DNA of 9,741 bases from an uncultured Lachnospiraceae bacterium. GTDB lineage: Bacteria; Bacillota; Clostridia; Lachnospirales; Lachnospiraceae. Location of the stretch: the NCBI GenBank assembly GCA_937901625.1, contig CALDIE010000077.1, forward strand, positions 1 through 9,741, in the 5' to 3' direction. The notes under the pieces are model-generated. The model searched no databases. It was not told the DNA's origin and was given only the letters and a program-made list of their open reading frames with translations. The translations under genes were made by a program, and so were the position numbers. Within the stretch, counting starts at the first letter, position 1. Each line of letters starts with the position of its first letter. Below, piece by piece: positions 1-7,400 of the stretch.

Positions 1-247
1 CAAGCGGATTGTCGCCCTGATCGGTCTTGACGATCTTGACAGGAATGGTCGCCGGATAATTCGTATAGACAATCTCTATATTGCCCTGGACTGTATATTC
101 TTTGCTGTCCGCACCGGAAAGGTCAATATAGTCGTTTTCAGCTAGTGCGTTACCGGCGGAATCACTCGTCTGCTTCGCGGCAACGCTCTTGACTGCATAA
201 CCCGTGTACGGAGTCTCGGCAAAAGTCAGCTTCGTTCCATATGGCAC
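1..247 (-). other. Cna_B/SpaA-like surface protein fragment fused in frame to ecfA
   Basis: Translated in the ecfA frame this stretch (residues 147-228) begins VPYGTKLTFAETPYTGY, includes YTVQGNIEIVYTNYP and ends IPVKIVKTDQGDNPL at the edge. The pattern of a GY-containing beta strand, then a junction, then a KTDxxxNPL start of a new repeat, resembles the Cna_B/SpaA-type beta-sandwich repeats of Gram-positive wall-anchored adhesins and pilins. Such proteins are secreted and have no known link to ABC ATPases. No start codon with a ribosome binding site is evident at the changeover, and no signal peptide precedes it. I read it as an internal piece of a different gene joined here, with the assignment resting on sequence pattern only. 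Confidence 0.6.
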
Positions 248-685
248 ATTCAGGATCTGCTTTTCTCCTCCGGAGAGCTCCTTTGTATATCGGTCATACC
301 AGTTTTCTATGTGGAAGAAAAGGGAGATCTCCGCCACCTTGCGGCGGATCGTCTGTGGAGGACAGCCCCTGTTTTCCAGGGCAAAAGCCAGTTCGTGCCA
401 GACCTTGTCCGTAACGATCTGATCCCCCGGATTCTGCCTGACCACGGCAACCTGTACTCCCTCCTCTAAAAAAATCTCCGGATCTTGTCCTCGCGATATC
501 CTGTCTAACAGAGAAGATTTACCGCATCCCGTAGGACCGCACAAAAGAGTAAAGCTCCCCTTTTGAAGGGAGAATGCAGCGTCTTCCAGGATCCGTATCT
601 TCTCTCCGGAAGGTAAGCCGCTCTTTGGTTCGATCACCGGCACTTCGATATTCAGATGCTTTACTTCCAATATCGTATTACTCAT
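1..685 (-). CDS. ecfA: ECF transporter ATPase (EcfA), N-terminal half, running into foreign surface-protein sequence; partial at left edge
   Basis: Residues 1-146 are an ECF/CbiO-type ABC ATPase, the cytoplasmic subunit that would hydrolyse ATP to drive vitamin or metal uptake with EcfT. Visible motifs are Walker A GPTGCGKS (50-57), the Q-loop VVRQNPGDQ with Gln84, the ECF-typical stretch TDKVWHELAFALEN just after it, and the ABC signature LSGGEKQ (137-143). The expected next steps (Walker B, D-loop, H-loop) are absent. After ILN (144-146) the frame continues as surface-adhesin-like sequence to the window edge with no stop. ATG at 683-685 overlaps the ecfT stop by 8 bases (ATGAGTAA), a typical translationally coupled arrangement. 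Lys56 to Gln84 is only 28 residues, against about 40 in MalK-type ATPases, so the segment between Walker A and Q-loop is also short. As it stands the product could not be a working ATPase. The family call for residues 1-146 is secure; the integrity of the gene is doubtful. Confidence 0.82.
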   Translation of the reverse strand, partial: MSNTILEVKHLNIEVPVIEPKSGLPSGEKIRILEDAAFSLQKGSFTLLCGPTGCGKSSLLDRISRGQDPEIFLEEGVQVAVVRQNPGDQIVTDKVWHELAFALENRGCPPQTIRRKVAEISLFFHIENWYDRYTKELSGGEKQILNVPYGTKLTFAETPYTGYAVKSVAAKQTSDSAGNALAENDYIDLSGADSKEYTVQGNIEIVYTNYPATIPVKIVKTDQGDNPL

Positions 686-1565
686 ACTTCTTCTCTTTCC
701 TCTTTTTTACTGTCTCGAAAAGGGCATACAGCGGAAACTGTAATGCTACACCCACATATCCCGTGATCACCATCAGATACTCCTTTATCCTTCCGGCGTC
801 CCCCCATACGATCTCCGGATAATATTGCCAGGCCATACCACCCCGGATCAGGCCGGTGATCGCCATCAGGAAAAAAAATACCATACCGGAGCAAAGGATC
901 GCGTCCGTCTTACGAAACCGCATCGGGGCGTACACGGTCCGACGCCCGCTTCCATACCCTCTGTCCTCCATGGAATCAGCCGTCCTTACGGAGTGCTCAA
1001 AGGCCCAGGTCAAAAGCCCCGATAAAAGCAGCCCCTCCGCCCGGATCTTATCTACCAGTGTATCATCTCTGTAAAGACCGAGCGTACGATGACAGGCTCG
1101 CATTTCCTCCATACGCCTCATATACACCGGTATAAAATGCATGACCATAGAGATCAGAAGCGCCGCCTTTGCTGAGACACGCCCAAACAGATAGAAAATC
1201 TTATCATCCGTCAACATCGTCGTCATCACGCGGCACCATCCGAATATACCGGCTAACATCAACGCCATTACGCAGCCGTAACAAAAGGCTTCAAAGGTGA
1301 TCCTGTTTCCGTTTAAATAAAACAGTACCGTATTGCCCCGGTGCATCAAAATCGGATTCATCACGATCACGCTCAGATAAAAGATCAAAGTCAACCACAA
1401 ATATTGCTTTCGCGCCTTAAGCCGCATTACTGTTCTTATCAGTACCGAAAGACAAAAAGAGAGCACCTGAAGGACCGGGTGGTATCCGGCCATGGAAAGG
1501 GTCAGGATAAAAAGAAAATACAAAAGGATCGTAAACGGATGCAGCCGCTCAAGTCGTTTTTCCAT
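678..1565 (-). CDS. ecfT: ECF transporter transmembrane subunit EcfT (CbiQ family)
   Basis: This 295-residue integral membrane protein is the scaffold of an energy-coupling factor transporter. It couples ATP hydrolysis by EcfA to a substrate-binding S component. Hydrophobic segments lie near residues 12-27, 31-46, 54-72, 92-110, 131-149, 222-241 and 264-284. The stretch NPILMHRGNTVLFYLNGN (70-87) and the coupling-helix region with EMRACHRT and SMEDRGYG (around 154-205, an ARG-type motif) are typical of the family. The ATG at 1563-1565 is preferred because an AGGGGG ribosome binding site lies a few bases upstream. The frame can be extended nine codons to a TTG at 1592, but that codon has no good binding site and lies about where the proposed promoter would start transcription. 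The gene overlaps the ATPase gene by 8 bases. No S component is visible next to it, so the substrate cannot be assigned from the sequence. Confidence 0.9.
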   Translation of the reverse strand: MEKRLERLHPFTILLYFLFILTLSMAGYHPVLQVLSFCLSVLIRTVMRLKARKQYLWLTLIFYLSVIVMNPILMHRGNTVLFYLNGNRITFEAFCYGCVMALMLAGIFGWCRVMTTMLTDDKIFYLFGRVSAKAALLISMVMHFIPVYMRRMEEMRACHRTLGLYRDDTLVDKIRAEGLLLSGLLTWAFEHSVRTADSMEDRGYGSGRRTVYAPMRFRKTDAILCSGMVFFFLMAITGLIRGGMAWQYYPEIVWGDAGRIKEYLMVITGYVGVALQFPLYALFETVKKRKEKKYE

Positions 1566-1603
1566 TCTTCCCCCTTTCTGTCTCTTTTGCAATCTATCTT
1601 TTC

Positions 1604-1632
1604 ATTCTATCACGAATCCTTACCCGTGTCCC
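1604..1632 (-). promoter_or_regulatory. Probable sigma-A promoter for ecfT-ecfA
   Basis: On the minus strand GGGACA (1627-1632) is followed after 17 bases by TAGAAT (1604-1609). A TG one base before the -10 gives an extended -10 element (TGATAGAAT). The -35 matches the consensus at four of six positions. It lies just downstream of the lipoprotein terminator and about 30 bases upstream of the preferred ecfT ATG, which fits a separate transcription unit. It is predicted by eye only. Confidence 0.5.
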
Positions 1633-1644
1633 CTACGCCCGCGA

Positions 1645-1680
1645 AAACAAAAATGACCGGAGATGAATTATCTCCGGCCA
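1645..1680 (-). terminator. Rho-independent terminator of the DUF4430 lipoprotein gene
   Basis: An 8-bp perfect stem CCGGAGAT/ATCTCCGG (1657-1664 with 1670-1677) encloses the 5-base loop GAATT. On the minus strand it is followed by the T-rich run TCATTTTTGTTTT. It lies about 67 bases past the lipoprotein stop and upstream of the ecfT promoter. A second small hairpin, GGCCA/TGGCC (1676-1690), shares two bases with this stem, so the two cannot be fully formed together. Confidence 0.7.
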
Positions 1681-1746
1681 TCAACTGGCCTTTCTGATTT
1701 TAAGATTGATCTTATTTTAAAACCTTATCAGATAAGTTGCTGTTCC

Positions 1747-2253
1747 TTACTCCGTATAGGTCTCATACTGAAGGGTATACACAACGCCATCCTCTACCGG
1801 CTGGGTATCGATACCGTACTGACCATACTCACCGTCTACGTAGATTGCCCAGTACGCACCGTCTGCGGAATAGTCAGCAACCACTCCATTAACACCATCC
1901 ACATACAGACCGTACTCTGTCTCGGAAGCATCCAGCGTGATCTCTCCGTCTGCCACGATCGCATCGTAAAGGAACTCCTCTGTTGTATCAAAGGTAACCG
2001 ACTCGGTCGCTCCTTCGTTGTCTACCACCTCTACGGTGATAGAAAGAGTCAGTGCATCCTCAACTGCCTCGGTCACTTCTGTTGTTGTCTCCTCAACTGC
2101 CTCGGTAACCTCCGTTGTTGTTGCCTCAACTGCCTCCGTAACCTCCTGTACCGGCGCTTCTGCTGTCTCTGTAGAACCGCAGGCTACAGCGCCAAGGCTT
2201 AAGCATGCTGCTGCAGATACGGCCAGCCATTTCTTCATTACGTTCTTTTTCAT
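1747..2253 (-). CDS. Secreted lipoprotein with a DUF4430 (transcobalamin-C-like) domain
   Basis: The 168-residue protein has a signal peptide with a basic start, a hydrophobic core and a lipobox-like AVAC (22-25), so Cys25 would be lipidated and the rest displayed outside the membrane. Residues 37-66 are an acidic Thr/Glu spacer built from 11-residue repeats (EVTEAVExTTT). Residues 70-165 form the domain, with the tell-tale YWAIYVDGEYGQYGID (134-149) near its end; this pattern is what I recognise as DUF4430, related to the C-terminal domain of animal transcobalamin and intrinsic factor. The start is well supported: AGGAGG sits 6 bases before the ATG. It lies just upstream of ecfT-ecfA but is separated from them by a terminator. 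A role as an extracellular vitamin-capturing protein for the ECF transporter is an inference. The lipobox has Ala rather than Leu at -3, which is acceptable but not ideal. Confidence 0.8.
   Translation of the reverse strand: MKKNVMKKWLAVSAAACLSLGAVACGSTETAEAPVQEVTEAVEATTTEVTEAVEETTTEVTEAVEDALTLSITVEVVDNEGATESVTFDTTEEFLYDAIVADGEITLDASETEYGLYVDGVNGVVADYSADGAYWAIYVDGEYGQYGIDTQPVEDGVVYTLQYETYTE
2058..2145 (-). repeat. 33-bp tandem repeat (about 2.7 copies) in the lipoprotein linker
   Basis: The sequence CCTCAACTGC recurs at 2058, 2091 and 2124, exactly 33 bases apart, followed each time by near-identical sequence. The unit encodes the 11-residue EVTEAVExTTT spacer between the lipid anchor and the DUF4430 domain. 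The period is a multiple of three, so gain or loss of copies would change spacer length without breaking the frame. Confidence 0.85.
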
Positions 2254-2421
2254 AGTTCTCCTCCTTTTTACATCTACATCCGGCGCTATTGCGCAGATTG
2301 TGAATGTTCAGAATTGCATCATAAAACACACAAATCAAAAATTACCATATTTAACTTAAATATGCAAGCACCTCCCAAAATACCGGACAACGTTTCATAA
2401 AATATTTGACAGCATTTCATT

Positions 2422-2468
2422 AAAAAAACCGCTTCATCCAAAGGTCTTACCCTGGATAAAGCGGTTTT
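2422..2468 (-). terminator. Strong Rho-independent terminator of the GGDEF-EAL gene
   Basis: The arms AAAACCGCTT-C-ATCCA (2425-2440) and TGGAT-A-AAGCGGTTTT (2453-2468) pair over 15 bp with a single mismatch around a 12-base loop. On the minus strand the stem runs into seven consecutive T residues. It begins 8 bases after the stop codon at 2476. The T run on the other side is part of the stem, so termination in the plus direction is possible but weaker. Confidence 0.9.
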
Positions 2469-2475
2469 CATCTTC

Positions 2476-4221
2476 TTATCCGACGTTTTGCATCACCAAT
2501 GCTCTGGCCTCTTCCGGCGGGATCGGTCTTCCCCAGATATATCCCTGGATGTAATCACAGCCGATGTCCCGAAGCGTTGTCAATTGATCTTCTTCTTCCA
2601 CTCCCTCGGAGATCACGTCGAAATTCATCACATGTCCCATCGAAATGATCGCTGCCACATAATTTCTGGAGGAGTCGGTGTCATTCATGACATCGATGAA
2701 GGACTTATCGATCTTTAAGAGATTTGCCGGAAAGTTGTTAAGATAACTTAAGGAGGAATAACCGGTTCCAAAATCGTCGATGGCGATCTTGATGCCCAGA
2801 TTACGGATCTCCCGTATGCACTGAAGCGCTTTTTCTACGGAATCGATCATTACAGACTCCGTGATCTCGATCTCAAACTGGGATGAAGGTACATTGCTTG
2901 CTTCAAGAACCTCACATACTTCCTTCAAAAAGTCATTCTTCATTAAATGACGGACAGATACATTGACACTCAATGTTATGTCATTCGCGCCGCTCTGATC
3001 GATCAGTTCCCCGAAGAAGGAGGCTGCCTGTCTTAAAACACACAGATCCACCCGATCGATCAATCCGGCACTTTCCGCCACGGGTATAAACTCTGCCGGG
3101 CTGATAAAACGACCATCCGAATCTTTCATTCTGGCCAGTGCCTCAAATCCGCGTAACTTATGCGAAATATCATACTGCGGTTGCAGGCAGAAGCCGATCG
3201 TATTCGTCTCCAACGCCAGGCGGATCTTTCTCTCGATCTCGGTCGTGCGATGAATCTTTAACTGCTCCGGTTTATAACGCAGCGTATACTCATTATTGTT
3301 GATCCTCTTGATCTCCACCAGCGCCGCATCCGCACATGCGTAAAGTTCGTCGATATTCTTCGCGTCCGATGGATAGAAGGCATATCCGAATCCGGCAGAC
3401 ATCACAAAATCACAATCATCCACCGAAAACTTCTCTTCCAGTGAGGAGGCATACATCTGTACTCTTTTTGCCACATCTTCTTCCGAATCAAAATCCCGGA
3501 TGACGACCGCGTACTCATCGCCGCCCTGCCTGGTAACAAAATCTTTCGTTTTACTCTCTTCGGATGCCGCCACCTCCCGGAAACGATCCGCAATCCCTTT
3601 GAGAACTTCATTTCCGGTTTCGTGACCCATCGTATCATTGATGCTTTTAAAGTTGTTCACATCCACAAATACCAGGGCAAACTTTTCATTAGAGGCAATC
3701 AGATCCTTTACCAGTTCGGAACAGACATAGCGGTTAGGCAGTCCTGTCAATGCATCGATCGTTGCCTGTATTCTCAGATCTTTCTGGTATTTCTGAATCC
3801 TCATATTATTGAATCGGATCGCGAGAATAGCGATCAGTGTCAAAAGATTGCTGAACAACCCCGGTATGTTGTTATAAGCATGACGTCCCAAAATCGAGAT
3901 CATCACTATAGGAAACTGACAGATCACCAGACCCAGCGATGTAATAAACCCCGCCCTTCCCAACAAAATCACCATCAGGATCAGACAGATGTTTGCCAGG
4001 GAAGAGAATATCCCGGCAAAACTGGCAATCGGAACAGACTGCTCTCCTATCATCCACATACCGGATGACCGTGTAATACGGTTTACCACAACCGTTGCCA
4101 CTATATATATTATGAGCAGGATCGCATAATATACGCCAAACTGACTTTTGGTACGGACCATTTTATTCATCTGCTCATCAATGGCATGTATATTATCTTC
4201 AACATTTAATTCTTTCTTCAT
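2476..4221 (-). CDS. Membrane-bound GGDEF-EAL protein, probable c-di-GMP phosphodiesterase
   Basis: The 581-residue protein has about four membrane helices (near 29-47, 66-88, 90-112 and 121-136), a GGDEF domain (about 153-315) and an EAL domain (about 325-578), both in the cytoplasm. The EAL domain looks fully active: Glu360 in EAL, Asn420, Glu455, Asp482-Asp483 of DDFGTG, Lys503, Glu539 and Gln559 are all present, so it should cleave c-di-GMP to pGpG. The GGDEF domain is altered: the core motif is GGDEY (233-237), the FxDxD element reads VDVNNF (186-191), GHxxGD reads GHETGN (199-204), and the inhibitory-site RxxD reads KxxD (224-227). It may therefore be a weak cyclase or a GTP-sensing module. 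The membrane part matches no sensor that I recognise. It is transcribed alone between a good promoter and a strong terminator. The binding site before the ATG (AAGGG, about 9 bases away) is weak; later ATG codons at residues 18 and 21 are less likely starts. Confidence 0.92.
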   Translation of the reverse strand: MKKELNVEDNIHAIDEQMNKMVRTKSQFGVYYAILLIIYIVATVVVNRITRSSGMWMIGEQSVPIASFAGIFSSLANICLILMVILLGRAGFITSLGLVICQFPIVMISILGRHAYNNIPGLFSNLLTLIAILAIRFNNMRIQKYQKDLRIQATIDALTGLPNRYVCSELVKDLIASNEKFALVFVDVNNFKSINDTMGHETGNEVLKGIADRFREVAASEESKTKDFVTRQGGDEYAVVIRDFDSEEDVAKRVQMYASSLEEKFSVDDCDFVMSAGFGYAFYPSDAKNIDELYACADAALVEIKRINNNEYTLRYKPEQLKIHRTTEIERKIRLALETNTIGFCLQPQYDISHKLRGFEALARMKDSDGRFISPAEFIPVAESAGLIDRVDLCVLRQAASFFGELIDQSGANDITLSVNVSVRHLMKNDFLKEVCEVLEASNVPSSQFEIEITESVMIDSVEKALQCIREIRNLGIKIAIDDFGTGYSSLSYLNNFPANLLKIDKSFIDVMNDTDSSRNYVAAIISMGHVMNFDVISEGVEEEDQLTTLRDIGCDYIQGYIWGRPIPPEEARALVMQNVG

Positions 4222-4361
4222 CGTGTACCGCCCTTATCCACACCGCCCCTGATGGGAATAATGCCGTTCCGTCACACCTCTTTGCAATCGGAGTAACGGA
4301 ATCCTCCTACAACACCATAAAGAATATCCCTGATTCACAACACAATAATTTTGCACAACTT
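4222..4361 (-). promoter_or_regulatory. Long 5' leader with hairpin upstream of the GGDEF-EAL gene
   Basis: From the expected transcription start near 4362 to the ATG is about 140 bases. The leader contains a 9-bp stem, TTCCGTTAC/GTGACGGAA (4293-4301 with 4267-4275, one G-U pair), with a 17-base loop that can form two more C-G pairs. Its length and structure suggest post-transcriptional control. I do not recognise the GEMM c-di-GMP riboswitch core or any other known class. Confidence 0.35.
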
Positions 4362-4368
4362 TTTTGTT

Positions 4369-4397
4369 ATTTTAGCATTTGTCTTGTAATTTCTCAA
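4369..4397 (-). promoter_or_regulatory. Sigma-A promoter of the GGDEF-EAL gene
   Basis: On the minus strand TTGAGA (4392-4397) is followed after exactly 17 bases by TAAAAT (4369-4374). Each hexamer matches the consensus at five of six positions, and a TG at the extended -10 position (TGCTAAAAT) strengthens it. It starts only 8 bases downstream of the stop of the VWA gene, where no terminator hairpin is visible, so some read-through from that gene is possible. Confidence 0.7.
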
Positions 4398-4404
4398 CAA
4401 ATAT

Positions 4405-7400
4405 TTACATGTTTCGATCTCTCTTCTTTTGCAGAAGCGCGGATGTATCCAATACCCCCTGCTCAGCAGGTGCCGCAGGCGCTGTCTGGACCTTCTTTCC
4501 GCGAGTCTTCTTCCCTCCATCGCCGGCTGTTTGCTGTAAGGGCGCTTGCCAAACGTTCGTTTCCGCTGCCACTGCGCTTTCGGGTGCAGTCGCCGGATAC
4601 CCGTCTGCCGCCTGCGCCGGGGCATAACCCTGACCGGATGTCGCTCCGGCCAAAACACCTGTTTCCTCCACTTTCTTCGACTTCGTCGGTCGTCTTCTCC
4701 GTCCGGGTTCCCAGCCAAAGCGCTGTCCGATGATCTCCGCCAGAAAATACAGGATCGTAAAAACCAGCAGCCAGTTGGTCAGATCGTAACTGCCCATGGA
4801 TGTCTGCATGATCTTTTTCCATACATTGTCCTTAAGATCGAGCAACGTTCCGTAGAGATTGATAAACTCCACAAAGTTGCTGTTATCCTTATCGAATCGA
4901 TATTCCTCGCTGTACTGTACCACGCTCGCTGTGCTGAAGGCACCGCTGACATTTCCGTCATCCTCCCTCAGGACGTTGATATTATACAGACCGGTTTCCA
5001 CGGAATCGATCTCCGCTTCGTACACTCCGGGTTCTTTGGCCGTAAAGGTAACCTGCCCCGTACTTCCGTCAGGTCTTGTATACAGAGCGGAAATCTCCGT
5101 ATCGTCACTGTACTCCGCCGCCGTATAGGTGATCACCGTCTTTTCGTTGGCGCTGTGGACTTCCACACTGTCCTCGCCGATCGAGGTATTGCCGGACGCA
5201 AAATCCGTGATCCTCTTCCAAAGCTCCGCAAAGTCCTCATTTCCCATATAGGAAGCCGACCAGCCGCCATCCACATCGCTGTTCCAGGCAACCGTTTTGC
5301 CAAGTCCGTACTGCCACACCGTCAAAAGCGGATCCCCTGATTGTGTCATCAAAAGCTGGGAAGCACCGGTCTTGGGAGATGCGGCCACATACCCCAGCAC
5401 ATTACTCCAGCCATCGGTAAAGAGACCGTCCGTCAACTCATGAGCGCCTCCGTAGACAACACCGAAATCACCGTTCTTGATGTAGGTATCGCCGCCAAGA
5501 TATACTTCCTGCGCAAAGATCCTCGGGATATCCGTATTGGAATCAGCATAATAATACCGGCCGTTGCAGGTTCTGGCCAGACGCTCCATCAGCAGAGTAT
5601 CCGAATCCATACCGACAGCAACCGTAGAAAGCGTGATCCCGCTGTCATTGATACGATCGGTTACCGCGGAAAAGTCACTGGTCTCGCCATATCCGTCCGT
5701 CAACAGAATGATGTGGCGCACCTGCGCATCCGATCCGAGCAACGCGTTTCTTGCTTCCTCAAGCGCCGGCATGATCGTCGTTCCTCCGCCGCTTCGGATC
5801 GTCTCTATATCGTCCTTAATCTGATCCTTATCCCTTACGGAAGACAAATGATGCGCCCAGGTGAAGCGGTCGTCAAACGCCAGAATACCCACTTCGTCCG
5901 TTTCCCGAAGATTATCTACTCCGCGCTTTGCCGCCTCTACCGCCACATCCAGATAGGTTGCTCCGTGACCGTCACTCATATCCATAGATCCGGAGTGGTC
6001 GATCACCATGACGATCGCCGTTTTGGGGATCTGTGCCGTACCTCTTAATTCCATATTCACGGGGAGAACGGTTTCGATCGGCGTATCATTATAGCCGCCC
6101 AACATGAAGCTGTCCTCTCCTCCGCAGACGATCAGTCCTCTTCCGTAATCCCGGACATAGGTTTCGATCAGATCCATAAAGTTCTCCGGAAGATTGTCCA
6201 CGTATACATTTTCAAGAACGATCGCCCGGTAACTCAGCATGGAATTCAAGTCTCTGAGTGTACCGTTTGCAGCCGCAGTACCGGCTTTGAAGAAATCTGC
6301 ATTGACATGAGCCGCTTCCAAAAGCACACGGAAAGCGTCACTCGAATCACCGTTTCCCTTGATCACCAGGATTTTCGGAGCATCCTCCACCTCTGTATAA
6401 GCGCTGAAGGAATCATTTTCCGCGCAGGTATCTCCCTCAGCCACTACATGAACCGTAAAGCTCTCCATCGACTCACTGCCTGCCACCTCTTCAAACACAA
6501 AGGTATTCTCTCCCCTTTGCAGATGCACATTTTCGGAATTGATCAGAATATCTTCGCTTAAAAGCTCCACCACAGCGTCCGTCTCGTAGTTACTCTGCAC
6601 GGATACCGTAATATAGTAGGAATCCCCGGGGTGGAGATAGTTGGGCATTTGCACATCCTTTAAGAACGCGTCATTGTCGCTTTCCTGTTCCAAAACGACC
6701 GCTTCCAAAGAAATCTCGCTCTGTGTGATCAGACCGGAGGTATTGCGCACATCACCGATGGTTTCCCTCCCGTCCGTCAGTACCACGATACGGCCGGCAG
6801 AATCATCCGGGATCATCGACGCCGCTCTCTGGATCGCTGCCTCGATGTTGGTTCCGGTACCGTCCGTCCTTGCGGCGATCCCCATGAACATATCCCTGTC
6901 CGTAACAAACTGTTCTACCGCCGTGTCTCTTCCGAAGGTCACGATACCGTACTGGTTATTCTTAGGAAGATCCTCCAACTGATCGTCGATATACTCTTCG
7001 AAGATCTCCCTGTTCTCCTCGTTGCTGACGGAAAGATCCATTACAAAGATCGTCGTAACTTTCCTGGAAACTCTGGGAATCCTGATCCCGACGATAGCTA
7101 AGATCACCAGAAGCAGGAGAATGATATGTACGATCAGATAAAACGGACGTTTGTAGTTTTTCTTCTTTACAAATACAAACCATTCCAGTATCAGCAATAA
7201 CAATGCCAACACCAAAAAGGCTCCGCGAAGACTTTTATTGACGCGGACCGTATTTAAGGAGCCGGTATTGATGATATCTTCGCCGGTCTCTCTGCCATCC
7301 CGCCCCTCCGCGGAAGGTCTGACAACATAATATTCTCTCCGGACACCTTCCGAAAACGTACCGTCTTCCGATGGAGCTGCTGCCGCATCCTTATCCTCAA

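Noticed and set aside
1566..1592. Upstream TTG start that would lengthen EcfT by nine residues
   Set aside because: It has no good ribosome binding site and lies at about the predicted transcription start, while the ATG at 1563-1565 has AGGGGG just upstream.
1663..2202. Plus-strand open frame of 179 codons opposite the lipoprotein
   Set aside because: The Cys/Leu-rich repeats are the antisense reading of the 33-bp repeat and acidic domain. The minus-strand product has a signal peptide, lipobox, domain and strong ribosome binding site.
2254..2421. Cobalamin riboswitch or clear promoter upstream of the DUF4430 lipoprotein
   Set aside because: No B12-box-like sequence is visible. A possible -10 (TATGAT, 2318-2323) has no acceptable -35 at 16-18 bases, so no promoter is called, although one must lie in this stretch.
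3622..4068. Plus-strand open frame of 148 codons opposite the GGDEF-EAL gene
   Set aside because: It is antisense to a well-supported gene, its product is low in recognisable structure, and no start signal is seen.
4546..6048. Two back-to-back long plus-strand open frames (264 and 235 codons) opposite the Bat-like gene
   Set aside because: Their codons are exactly complementary to those of the minus-strand gene, so stops arise only where that gene uses TTA, CTA or TCA, which it rarely does. The translations show no domain or ribosome binding site, whereas the minus-strand product has clear domains.
6060..6380. Active glutamine amidotransferase within the Bat-like protein
   Set aside because: The fold pattern is amidotransferase-like, but the Cys-His-Glu triad context is not recognisable (CGGEDSF in place of a GxCxGxQ elbow), so catalysis is not claimed.
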